Source of the DNA: Caloramator sp.
GTDB lineage: Bacteria > Bacillota > Clostridia > Clostridiales > Caloramatoraceae
Assembly (NCBI GenBank): GCA_026416875.1
Contig: JAOAEI010000012.1
Coordinates: 1 to 32,311 of the forward strand
Direction: 5' to 3'
Length of the DNA: 32,311 nucleotides
Position 1 is the stretch's first letter. The number at the start of each line of letters is the position of its first letter. Shown here piece after piece: positions 1 through 7,693 of this stretch. The notes beneath the pieces are model-generated. The model worked only from the letters and a program-made list of their open reading frames with translations, had not been told where the DNA came from and did no database searches. A program made the translations under genes and the position numbers.

Positions 1-245
1 GTTTCCATTCCATCTACTCCGTGGCTACCTTTATTAGCAACTACTCTCTTGTATGCCTTTTGCATATTCTCTCTTGAGAGTATTCTCTCCAAGGTTCCGT
101 ATTCCTCTGCACTGGTTTCTCCTTCTGGGACTGCCGGAGATACTCTATGCACTCCTTGTTTACCTTCATGTTCCACATTATTCTCAACAAGGCAGCCTGT
201 ATATTCAGTTTTCTGCAGTCTTTGAGTATCTCTCGAAGTCTTCAA
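1..245 (-). CDS. ltrA: Group II intron-encoded reverse transcriptase/maturase, N-terminal fragment
   Basis: This is an open frame of 81 codons running off the window edge. It probably starts at the TTG at 245, preceded by AGGAGG with 8 nt spacing. The segment LERILSRENMQKAYKRVVA followed by NKGSHGVDGM is the conserved start of the RT-0/RT-1 region of group II intron-encoded proteins. Such proteins bind the intron RNA, help it splice and reverse-transcribe it at new DNA targets. The catalytic YxDD motif, the maturase X domain and any endonuclease domain lie beyond position 1, so intactness cannot be judged. The first 40 or so residues are poorly conserved in this family, so the start is moderately certain. 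Confidence 0.8.
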   Translation of the reverse strand, partial: MKTSRDTQRLQKTEYTGCLVENNVEHEGKQGVHRVSPAVPEGETSAEEYGTLERILSRENMQKAYKRVVANKGSHGVDGME

Positions 246-664
246 AATTCAAAACCTCCTAACGTTCGGTCCTTCACATGATAACGCGTTTCTCATGCTA
301 CTATGACCTCTGCTGACTTCTAACAGTTCAGTTATCCATCGCTGGATAGGTTACCACTTGGAAAATTCATTCCTTTAGTGGTGTATCTGTTAGACCTCCC
401 CGGGTAAGAGCGACCGCCTTCATCCCATATACTCGCCACATTTACTGCATGAGGTTTGGGTAGTGTTGGACTTTGTTTTGTTAAGCAAACTCGTCCGCCT
501 CAAGTCAGCCTCCTATGTGGTTCTTGTTCATCGAGCCGGGACTTTGCCTCCGGCTTCCTTCAGATTCCACCTCACGATGGACACCCTTGCCATTGGCTAG
601 TGGTTCCCACTACCAAGCCCACAACGGACTTTCACCGTCAAGCTGTCGCCCATGCCGGGCGCAC
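1..664 (-). mobile_element. Group II intron, 5' portion (continues past window start)
   Basis: Read on the minus strand, the element begins at 664 with GTGCGCCCGGCATGGG, the conserved 5' end of many bacterial group II introns. It continues with the domain I string GGTGAAAGTCC and, near 310, the GTTAGAAGTCAGCAGAGG segment seen just before the maturase gene of clostridial introns. A maturase reading frame begins at 245 and runs off the window. The 5' exon is the terminator of fchA: the intron starts directly after hairpin-TTTTAA. Insertion behind a terminator is typical of class C introns, but the 5' RNA looks more like the common IIB-type clostridial lineages, so the class is left open. Domains V and VI and the 3' splice site lie outside the window. 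Confidence 0.85.
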
Positions 665-695
665 TTAAAAGCACCCTACAATTCTAGTAGGGTGC
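665..695 (-). terminator. Terminator of the hut/C1 operon, T-tract interrupted by the intron
   Basis: A perfect 9-bp stem (GCACCCTAC / GTAGGGTGC, 671-695) with a 7-nt loop lies 5 nt after the fchA stop codon. On the minus strand it is followed by TTTTAA, and the group II intron begins immediately after. It should end the fhs-hutU-ftcD-hutI-fchA transcript. Confidence 0.85.
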
Positions 696-700
696 AAATA

Positions 701-1327
701 TTATAGTTCTACCTTTGATAATATTTCCTTTTCTAATTTATGTGCCCTATCCTCAAGCTCCGCAACTTCCTTTGCAAGCCTTTGAACGAATTCTTCATCC
801 TTTATAGATGAAAGGTTTATTTTAACGTTTAATAAAGCTGAAAGTATCGCTGTTCTTGCCATCATGCAGGACACAGCCCCGTCTGTTACAGCATTTTTAT
901 TTCCCTTTACTATGACCTTTTCAGCAAGTTGAAATATCTTTTCTGCATCCTTTGCAACTTCAAGTGGAACAAGGGCAGCTTCTTTAAGAGCACTTTGAAT
1001 AGCTTCTTTTCTTCTTTCCTTTTCTTCATCTGTATCCTTTGGCATCTTAAAAGCATCCATAACCTTGTCAAAGGCCCTTGAATCCTTGTCTATGTCTTCT
1101 AGAAGTTTATCCTTAAGTTCCTTTGCCCTTTCTAATATCCCCTTCATTTCATCTTGAACTTCTTCATATCCTTTTTTGCCTATTGTAAGGTTTGCAACCA
1201 TACCTGAAAGGGCTGCAGAAAGTGCCCCTGCTAGGGCTGCAACGCTTCCGCCACCTGGAACTGGTGATGAGCTAAAGGTTTCTTCTACAAATCCTTTAAC
1301 TGTTTTTTCTATAAGCATATCTATCAT
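701..1327 (-). CDS. fchA: Formimino-THF cyclodeaminase / methenyl-THF cyclohydrolase family protein (FchA)
   Basis: This 208-aa, mainly helical protein belongs to the cyclodeaminase/cyclohydrolase family (the C-terminal half of eukaryotic FTCD). The family marker PVPGGGSVAALAGAL is at residues 23-37. In clostridia such proteins convert 5-formimino-THF to 5,10-methenyl-THF plus NH3, and/or methenyl-THF to 10-formyl-THF, in the cytoplasm. The start ATG at 1327 overlaps the end of hutI by 32 nt, so the two are translationally coupled; AAGGAG lies 4 nt upstream of this start. As the last gene of the cluster it links the formiminotransferase (ftcD) to fhs, and could serve formimino groups from both histidine and purines. 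The sequence does not tell cyclodeaminase from cyclohydrolase activity. Confidence 0.88.
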   Translation of the reverse strand: MIDMLIEKTVKGFVEETFSSSPVPGGGSVAALAGALSAALSGMVANLTIGKKGYEEVQDEMKGILERAKELKDKLLEDIDKDSRAFDKVMDAFKMPKDTDEEKERRKEAIQSALKEAALVPLEVAKDAEKIFQLAEKVIVKGNKNAVTDGAVSCMMARTAILSALLNVKINLSSIKDEEFVQRLAKEVAELEDRAHKLEKEILSKVEL

Positions 1328-2576
1328 CCCTCTCCTTATCGTAAACTAATTTTCCATTTTTAAATACCTTTTCAACTACACTAACCCCAATATGATATGG
1401 GATAAATTTATATGATGGATGTTCTAATATGATTATATCCGCCTTCTTGCCTACATCAATGCTCCCTATTTCCTTTTCCCTTCCTACTGCTGCTGCAGCA
1501 TTTATGGTAACGGCATTTATTGCCTCCTCTAGAGACATATTCATATAAAGGGTTGCAAGGGCAATTACAAGGGATAAATTTTCGGTAAAGCAGCTTCCGG
1601 GGTTAAAATCGCTGGCAAGGGCAACAGCAAGACCGCTATCTATCATATATCTTGCTCTTGCAAAGTTCTCCTTTAAGCTAAAGGCTGTTGCGGGAAGCAA
1701 TGTTGCAATAACTCCCCTTTTCGCCATCATCTCTATTCCCTTGTCGCTGGCCTGCAGAAGGTGATCTGCTGATACTGCCCCAACCTCTGCAGCAAGTTCA
1801 GCACCGCCAAGGGATACTATCTCATCGGCATGGAGCTTTAAATTAAATCCCATCATCTTTGCAGCTAAAAGGAGCTTTCTCGATTCATCCACAGAAAATA
1901 CATTCCTTTCGCAGAAAACATCCACATATTGTGCAAGATTATTTTCCTTTATGTAGGGCAGAACTTTTTCTATAATAAAATCTATATATTCCATATTTCT
2001 ACATCTATATTCCCTTGGAATTGAATGGGCTCCAAGAAAGGTTGGAACAATATCGATAGGATGCATTTCATTCAATTCTTTATAGCACTCAAGCTGCTTG
2101 ATTTCCGTATCAAAATCAAGGCCGTAGCCAGATTTTCCTTCAACCGTTGTAACCCCAAAGCTTAACATCGAATCAAGCCTCTTTTTACCAAGCTCAATTA
2201 ATTCCTCTTTACTTGCCCTTCTTGTGGCCTCAACTGAGTTTATTATTCCCCCACCCTTTTCCATAATCTCCATATAGGTGGCACCCTTGAGCCTTAGATA
2301 ATATTCATCGGCTCTATAGCCACCAAATACAAAATGGGTGTGGGAGTCAATAAATCCTGGCAATACTGCCTTCCCTTCTGCATCGTAAACTTCATATTCC
2401 CCTTCATTTATTTCCTTAAATATTTCTTCCGTTTTTCCTACTTTTTTAATTATCCCATCCTCTACTACAACTGCACCCTTTTCAATAATATTTAGCTCCC
2501 TCATTTCTTCTCCTTTTTTAGGAGAAGTGCCGCTGCAGGTTACAAGCTCACTGGCATTTTTTATCAAGATTTTCAT
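1296..2576 (-). CDS. hutI: Imidazolonepropionase (HutI), possible 4-imidazolonase
   Basis: This is an amidohydrolase of 426 aa, the normal length for HutI. It hydrolyses 4-imidazolone-5-propanoate to formiminoglutamate. Metal-site motifs are GFIDSHTHFVFGGYR near residue 75, LHADEIVSLGGAELA near 245 and ALASDFNPGS near 320. The frame could start further upstream, but the ATG at 2576 has GGAGTGAT in front of it and gives the usual MKILIKNA start; it lies 4 nt after the ftcD stop. The chemistry (opening an imidazolone ring to a formimino amino acid) is the same as that needed for 4-imidazolone -> formiminoglycine in xanthine fermentation. A double role is therefore possible, but inferred. Confidence 0.9.
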   Translation of the reverse strand: MKILIKNASELVTCSGTSPKKGEEMRELNIIEKGAVVVEDGIIKKVGKTEEIFKEINEGEYEVYDAEGKAVLPGFIDSHTHFVFGGYRADEYYLRLKGATYMEIMEKGGGIINSVEATRRASKEELIELGKKRLDSMLSFGVTTVEGKSGYGLDFDTEIKQLECYKELNEMHPIDIVPTFLGAHSIPREYRCRNMEYIDFIIEKVLPYIKENNLAQYVDVFCERNVFSVDESRKLLLAAKMMGFNLKLHADEIVSLGGAELAAEVGAVSADHLLQASDKGIEMMAKRGVIATLLPATAFSLKENFARARYMIDSGLAVALASDFNPGSCFTENLSLVIALATLYMNMSLEEAINAVTINAAAAVGREKEIGSIDVGKKADIIILEHPSYKFIPYHIGVSVVEKVFKNGKLVYDKERDDRYAYRKNS

Positions 2577-2580
2577 ATTA

Positions 2581-3483
2581 TCACTCCATAATTCTGTTTT
2601 CCAAAATCTGATCCATAGAGAAATCTTCAACTCCAAGGTAATAAACTGCTGTGTCGATTAAAGCCTCCATGGGCACAAGTCCGATTATTTCGCTGCCTAT
2701 AACAGGAACGCCGTATCTTCTTGCCTCAACCTTTATAAGTTCAAAGGCTCTATAAAGTGCTGTCTTTGTATAATCGGTCATGTTCATTGAAACCTGAACT
2801 ATTCCCCTGTCCTTAAGTTCAACACCTATTGCTTTGCAGTATCTTAATCCTCCATTTAGGAAGCGAACATTTTTTGCAATCTTGTTAGCAATTTCTATGT
2901 TGTTTGTTCCAAGGTTTACGTTAAAGGCAACAAGGGGCATTCTTGCACCGACTGCAGTAACTCCAGCCGTTGGATGAACCTCTGCAGGGCCAAAATCAGG
3001 CTTCCATTCAGGCTGCTTTATCTTTTCAAACATACCTTCGAATTCGCCTTTTCTTATGTTTGCAAGGTTTTCCCTATCAGGACTTGTTGCTGATTTTTCA
3101 TAAAGGAATATTGGAAGGTTATACCTTTCTGAAGCCTCCCTTGCAAATTCCTTTGAAAGTTCAACGGCTTCAGTCATAGTCATATTTTTAACAGGGATAA
3201 ATGGGACAACGTCAACTGCTCCCATTCTTGGATGTTCTCCCTTGTGGCTTCTCATATCTATAACTTCAATTGCAACTCCCATCGCCTCAAGCATAGCCTC
3301 TTTAACCGCCTGTGGCTCACCAACAACAGTTACAACAACTCTGTTGTGGTCAACATCTCTGCTGTAGTCAAGAAGTTTTACCCCTTCTTTTCCTCTAAAG
3401 GGATTAACTATTCTTTCGATTTTATCAAGATCCCTTCCTTCGCTAAAATTTGGAACGCATTCAACTATCTTTGTCATTGCCAT
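2581..3483 (-). CDS. ftcD: Glutamate formimidoyltransferase (FtcD), monofunctional
   Basis: This 300-aa protein transfers the formimino group of formiminoglutamate to tetrahydrofolate. The N-terminal ECVPNFSEGRD and the later segments SHKGEHPRMGAVD and EVHPTAGVTAVGARMPLVAFN are formiminotransferase hallmarks. It has the two formiminotransferase subdomains but no cyclodeaminase domain, which matches the separate fchA gene downstream. It lies between hutU and hutI, so histidine is the expected source of its substrate. A second, diverged copy (26328-27233) heads the purine run. The start has AAAGGAGC about 8 nt upstream. Confidence 0.93.
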   Translation of the reverse strand: MAMTKIVECVPNFSEGRDLDKIERIVNPFRGKEGVKLLDYSRDVDHNRVVVTVVGEPQAVKEAMLEAMGVAIEVIDMRSHKGEHPRMGAVDVVPFIPVKNMTMTEAVELSKEFAREASERYNLPIFLYEKSATSPDRENLANIRKGEFEGMFEKIKQPEWKPDFGPAEVHPTAGVTAVGARMPLVAFNVNLGTNNIEIANKIAKNVRFLNGGLRYCKAIGVELKDRGIVQVSMNMTDYTKTALYRAFELIKVEARRYGVPVIGSEIIGLVPMEALIDTAVYYLGVEDFSMDQILENRIME

Positions 3484-3510
3484 AATTTTTGCTCCTTTCC
3501 TTTAAATATT

Positions 3511-3531
3511 GGATGGGCCAATGGCCCATCC
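3511..3531 (-). other. Intercistronic hairpin between hutU and ftcD
   Basis: A perfect 9-bp GC-rich stem (GGATGGGCC / GGCCCATCC) with a 3-nt loop starts 2 nt after the hutU stop codon. It is followed by AATATTT rather than a long T-run, so partial termination or mRNA 3'-end protection is more likely than full termination. Confidence 0.6.
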
Positions 3532-3533
3532 TA

Positions 3534-5567
3534 TTATCTTTCTATTCCGTGCTTTTTAAATGCAAAATCTACTACTTCCTTTACAAGGCTATCGTCTGCA
3601 AGATAAGGTAATGTAATATGGTCTGTTGTGCTCTTTTTGTTGTGTTCCATTGAAACTTCGATAGCGTGCTCATTTCTTGCCCAAGCTCTTCTTGCAACTC
3701 CTCCCATAACGTCCCACATCATAGCGCTCTTTATTATCTCATCTACTCTTAAGCTTCCATCAAGAACAAGTCCAAATCCGCCGTTTATTGACTTTCCAAT
3801 TCCAACGCCGCCGCCGTTGTGGAGGGCAACAAGGCTCATTCCTCTTGCCGCATTTCCAGCAAAGCAGTGGGTTGCCATATCAGCCATTATGTTGCTGCCG
3901 TCCTTAATGTTTGCTGTTTCTCTAAATGGAGAGTCAGTTCCTGATACATCGTGGTGGTCACGTCCGAGCATTATAGGTCCTACTTCTCCCTTTCTTACCA
4001 TTTCATTAAACTTAAGGGCTATTTTTGTTCTTCCTTCTGCGTCTTGGTAAAGAATTCTTGCCTTTGTTCCAACGACAAGTTTATTCTTTTCAGCATCCCT
4101 AATCCATATCCAGTTGTCCCTATCCTGTGGTCTTCTGTTTGGATCTATGCATTCCATAGCAGCTCTATCTGTCTTTCTTAGATCTTCTTCTTTACCGCTT
4201 AAGCATACCCATCTGAATGGTCCGTATCCATAGTCAAAGAGCATTGGTCCCATTATATCTTCAACATAGGATGGGAATATGAATCCGTTCTTTGGATCGC
4301 CACCCCTTGCTATTTCCTTAACTCCTGCATCGTAAACTGCCTTCATGAAGGAGTTGCCGTAGTCAAAGAAGTAGGTTCCTCTTTCAACGAGGATTTTAAT
4401 AAGCTCATAATGCCTTCTAAGACTTCTGTCCACTAATTCTATGAATTTTTCTCTATCTGTTTCAAGAAGTTTTGTTCTTTCTTCAAATGTAAGTCCCTGT
4501 GGGCAGTATCCTCCTTCATATACCGCATGGCAGGAGGTTTGGTCGGATAATAGGTCAACATGGATATTGTTCTTTACTATATATTCAAGAAGGTCAACTA
4601 CATTTCCGTAGTAAGCAATTGATATAGGTTCTTTTTTGTCAAGGTGTTCCTTTGCAACCCTAAATACTTCATCAAGATCTGATGAGATGTATTTTACCCA
4701 GCCTTGGTTGTATCTTGTCATTATTCTTGAGTAGTCAACTTCAGCTATTATTCCAACACCGTTTGCAATTTCAACTGCCTTTGGCTGTGCACCTGACATT
4801 CCTCCAAGACCTGAGGATACGAAAAGTCTTCCCCTAAGGTCTGCATCGTGGCCAAGGCCAAGTTTTATTCTTCCTGCATTAAGTATTGTGTTGTATGTTC
4901 CGTGAACAATACCTTGAGGCCCTATATACATCCATCCGCCAGCTGTCATCTGCCCGTAGTTTGCAACTCCCATCTCCTCTGCAATTTCCCAATCATGTGG
5001 GTTATCAAACATACCAACCATAAGGGCGTTTGTTATAATTACCCTTGGTGCATCCGGTTTTGATCTGAAAAGCCCTACAGGATGTCCTGATGCAACAACA
5101 AGTGTCTGATCTTGAGTCATAACCTCAAGGTATTTTTTGATTAGTCTATACTGCATCCAGTTGTGGCATACAGATCCTGTTTCACCATAGGTTACAAGTT
5201 CGTATGGATAAAGGGCTACATCAAAGTCGAGATTATTGTCGATCATAACCTGGAAGGCCTTACCTTCTATGCAGTTTCCTTTATATTCATGGATTGGCTT
5301 TGCCTTTATGTTGCCTTCCGGCCTAAATCTATAGCCGTAAATTCTTCCCCTTGTTAGTAATTCTTCCATGAACTCTGGTGCAAGCATTTCGTGATACTCT
5401 TCTGGAATGTATCTTAAGGCATTTTTAAGGGCAATTTCAGTCTGCTCCCTTGTTAGCCTAAATCCTCTGCTTGGGGCTCTTCTTATCCCTTCTACAAACT
5501 TTGGATATTCAGGTATTTCATCAAGTCTTATTTTCATTGCACTTTTTATATCTAGATTTGTTATCAT
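3534..5567 (-). CDS. hutU: Urocanate hydratase, long form
   Basis: This 677-aa protein converts urocanate to 4-imidazolone-5-propanoate with tightly bound NAD+. Typical segments are SGHPVGLF, NYGQMTAGGWMYIGPQGIVHGT and the glycine-rich SSGLGGMSGAQPKA (NAD-binding region), followed in the C-terminal third by GRDHHDVSGTDSPFRET. It is about 120 residues longer than the roughly 550-aa form of Bacillus and Pseudomonas and close to the length of eukaryotic urocanases. The start ATG has GGGGTGG 4 nt upstream. It lies 42 nt downstream of fhs and upstream of ftcD and hutI. The preceding step, histidine ammonia-lyase (hutH), is absent from the window. Confidence 0.95.
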   Translation of the reverse strand: MITNLDIKSAMKIRLDEIPEYPKFVEGIRRAPSRGFRLTREQTEIALKNALRYIPEEYHEMLAPEFMEELLTRGRIYGYRFRPEGNIKAKPIHEYKGNCIEGKAFQVMIDNNLDFDVALYPYELVTYGETGSVCHNWMQYRLIKKYLEVMTQDQTLVVASGHPVGLFRSKPDAPRVIITNALMVGMFDNPHDWEIAEEMGVANYGQMTAGGWMYIGPQGIVHGTYNTILNAGRIKLGLGHDADLRGRLFVSSGLGGMSGAQPKAVEIANGVGIIAEVDYSRIMTRYNQGWVKYISSDLDEVFRVAKEHLDKKEPISIAYYGNVVDLLEYIVKNNIHVDLLSDQTSCHAVYEGGYCPQGLTFEERTKLLETDREKFIELVDRSLRRHYELIKILVERGTYFFDYGNSFMKAVYDAGVKEIARGGDPKNGFIFPSYVEDIMGPMLFDYGYGPFRWVCLSGKEEDLRKTDRAAMECIDPNRRPQDRDNWIWIRDAEKNKLVVGTKARILYQDAEGRTKIALKFNEMVRKGEVGPIMLGRDHHDVSGTDSPFRETANIKDGSNIMADMATHCFAGNAARGMSLVALHNGGGVGIGKSINGGFGLVLDGSLRVDEIIKSAMMWDVMGGVARRAWARNEHAIEVSMEHNKKSTTDHITLPYLADDSLVKEVVDFAFKKHGIER

Positions 5568-5597
5568 TATACCACCCCTTAAAAATCTTAATTTTAG

Positions 5598-5608
5598 GTG
5601 CCTGGCAC
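5598..5608. repeat. Short GTGCCTGGCAC palindrome
   Basis: An 11-nt interrupted palindrome lies 1 nt after the fhs stop codon. GTGCCTGGCAC-like strings recur between genes in many bacteria and are often tied to REP/Y1-transposase families. That link is from memory, and no transposase is present in this window. Confidence 0.3.
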
Positions 5609-5609
5609 T

Positions 5610-7292
5610 TTAGAATAACCCTGTAATGTTGCCGTTTTCGTCGATATCGATCTTTTCAGCTGCTGGAACCTTTGGAAGTCCTGGCATCGTCATGATATCC
5701 CCTGTTAGAACTACAATAAATCCTGCACCTGCAGATAACCTTACTTCCTTAACTGTTATATCAAAATTCTTTGGTGCACCAAGCAGTGAAGGATTATCTG
5801 AGAAGGAATACTGAGTCTTTGCCATACAAATTGGCAGTTTATCAAGCCCAAGTTCCTCTATCTTTTGAACCTGTTTCATTGCTTGTGCTGTAAATACCGC
5901 ACCATTTGCTCTATAAATTTCCTTTGCAATTTTATTAACCTTTTCAACTATTGAAAGGTTTACATCATATAGATGGTTAAAGTTTGGCTTGTTATTTTCA
6001 ACAAGGTTTACTAATTTTTCTGCCATGTCAATTCCGCCTTCGCCGCCCTTTGCCCAAACTTCGTTTAGTGAAACTTCTACATTGATCTTTTGGCATAATT
6101 TATGGAGAAGTTCAATCTCAGCCTCTGTATCGCTTACAAATCTATTGATTGCAACTAAAACAGGAAGGCCAAATTTTCTTACATTTTCAACATGTCTTTC
6201 TAGGTTTTCAAATCCTTTTTCAAGAGCTTCTAGGTTTTCTTTTGAAAGATCTTGCTTTGCAACTCCACCGTGCATCTTTAGAGCTCTTATTGTTGCAACG
6301 ATTACAACTGCATCTGGTCTAAATCCTGCATAACGGCAAACAATATTAAAGAACTTTTCTGCACCAAGGTCAGCACCAAAGCCTGCCTCTGTTACAAGAT
6401 AATCTGCAAGCTTCAATCCAAGTTTTGAAGCTATTATACTGTTTGCTCCATGGGCTATATTTGCAAAAGGTCCTCCATGAATTAGAGCTGGTGTATTTTC
6501 TAATGTTTGAACAAGGTTTGGCTTTATTGCATCCTTCATTAAAACTGCCATTGCACCTTGAACATTTAAGTCCCTTATTGTAACTGGCTTTCCATCGTAT
6601 GTATAGGCAAAAACCATTCTTGCAAATCTTTCTTTTAAGTCCATAAGATCGCTTGCAAGACAGAGGGCTGCCATAACTTCTGATGCAACTGTAATCATAA
6701 ATCCGTCTTCCCTCGGGAATCCATTTGCCTTTCCTCCAAGGCCAACTACAATTTGTCTTAGGGCTCTATCGTTCATATCAAGAACCCTTTTCCAAACTAT
6801 TTGTCTTGGGTCTATTCCTAGGGAGTTTCCTTGATGGATGTGGTTATCTATAGCAGCTGAAACTAGGTTGTGGGCTGCAGTTATAGCGTGCATATCTCCT
6901 GTAAAATGTAGGTTTATATCCTCCATAGGAACAACCTGCGCATATCCTCCGCCTGCTGCACCCCCCTTAACTCCAAAAACAGGACCTAGGGAAGGTTCTC
7001 TTAATGCTATAATTGCCTTTTTACCTATCTTATTAAGTGCTTGACCAAGTCCTACAGTAGTTGTTGACTTTCCTTCTCCAGCTGGGGTTGGATTAATTGC
7101 TGTAACAAGAATCAATTTTCCGTTTGGCTTATCCTTTAATCTTTTGAAAATATCAAGGGAGATTTTTGCCTTATATTTTCCGTAAAGCTCTATTTCGTCC
7201 TCTTCAATCCCCCATTCTTTTGCTATGTCCATTATTGGCCTTAATTTTGCACTTTGTGCAATTTCAATATCGCTTGGAACTTTAACTTCCAT
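5610..7292 (-). CDS. fhs: Formate--tetrahydrofolate ligase (10-formyl-THF synthetase)
   Basis: This full-length protein (560 aa) interconverts formate + ATP + THF and 10-formyl-THF. In purine- and histidine-fermenting clostridia it runs toward ATP formation. The P-loop [11 protein letters not shown] is near residue 70, followed by [20 protein letters not shown] and [10 protein letters not shown], all family signatures. It is the first gene of the minus-strand cluster, with AAAGGGG about 8 nt before the ATG and a promoter candidate at 7323-7350. With fchA at the far end of the same cluster it completes formimino-THF -> methenyl-THF -> formyl-THF -> formate + ATP, so it would be the energy-yielding step for both pathways seen here. 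Confidence 0.97.
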   Translation of the reverse strand: MEVKVPSDIEIAQSAKLRPIMDIAKEWGIEEDEIELYGKYKAKISLDIFKRLKDKPNGKLILVTAINPTPAGEGKSTTTVGLGQALNKIGKKAIIALREPSLGPVFGVKGGAAGGGYAQVVPMEDINLHFTGDMHAITAAHNLVSAAIDNHIHQGNSLGIDPRQIVWKRVLDMNDRALRQIVVGLGGKANGFPREDGFMITVASEVMAALCLASDLMDLKERFARMVFAYTYDGKPVTIRDLNVQGAMAVLMKDAIKPNLVQTLENTPALIHGGPFANIAHGANSIIASKLGLKLADYLVTEAGFGADLGAEKFFNIVCRYAGFRPDAVVIVATIRALKMHGGVAKQDLSKENLEALEKGFENLERHVENVRKFGLPVLVAINRFVSDTEAEIELLHKLCQKINVEVSLNEVWAKGGEGGIDMAEKLVNLVENNKPNFNHLYDVNLSIVEKVNKIAKEIYRANGAVFTAQAMKQVQKIEELGLDKLPICMAKTQYSFSDNPSLLGAPKNFDITVKEVRLSAGAGFIVVLTGDIMTMPGLPKVPAAEKIDIDENGNITGLF

Positions 7293-7322
7293 AACCCTAC
7301 CCCTTTCATTCTTGTTTCTTTA

Positions 7323-7350
7323 ATTATATTTTACATTTTTAGTGTCTAAA
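7323..7350 (-). promoter_or_regulatory. Candidate sigma-A promoter for the fhs-hut operon
   Basis: On the minus strand TTTAGA (7345-7350) is followed, after 16 bp, by a consensus TATAAT (7323-7328), about 30 nt upstream of the fhs start. The -35 is weak. TCTAAAAATC/A occurs twice in tandem across the -35 (7345-7365). Confidence 0.45.
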
Positions 7351-7403
7351 AATCGTCTAAAAATAATTTTCAAATTATGAATTGTTTATGAAGTAAAATG
7401 GAC

Positions 7404-7421
7404 TTTTAATCTAGATTAAAA
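7404..7421. promoter_or_regulatory. 18-bp perfect palindrome, operator candidate
   Basis: TTTTAATCTAGATTAAAA is a perfect palindrome in the 401-bp divergent region between fhs and the permease (7293-7693). It lies 54 bp upstream of the fhs -35 candidate. The rest of this region is very A+T-rich and shows no reading frame or RNA gene I could support. Confidence 0.35.
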
Positions 7422-7624
7422 TATTATTTTAAAATTTAAGGCAAAAATATTTTAATTTTGTTTTTTCAAAAAAAAGACATTATTTTACCTTTTCCAGTTC
7501 ATTTTTTCTCTTAAACTATATATTTATTCATTTTTATTGCTTTATTTTGATAATATGTTCTTATTTTTTACCATTAGTCTAAATTTATTTAATTTACAGA
7601 ATTTTACTACTTTTTGTAGAATTA

Positions 7625-7652
7625 TTGATTTTATTGTCGATTTTAGTATAAT
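7625..7652 (+). promoter_or_regulatory. Sigma-A promoter of the permease
   Basis: TTGATT (7625-7630), a 16-bp spacer and TATAAT (7647-7652) lie about 40 bp before the permease ATG. A strong ribosome site, GGGGAGG (7680-7686), follows. Confidence 0.6.
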
Positions 7653-7693
7653 GTTTATTTGTGAACAAAATGTAAAAAAGGGGAGGTTTTAAA

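Noticed and set aside
1-670. rRNA fragment or small protein-coding genes in the first 670 bases (plus strand)
   Set aside because: The minus strand matches a group II intron 5' region and maturase start, which accounts for the GC-richer, structured sequence.
3628-4050. Long open frame on the plus strand inside hutU
   Set aside because: It is antisense to a strongly conserved gene, has no ribosome site of note and encodes no recognisable protein.
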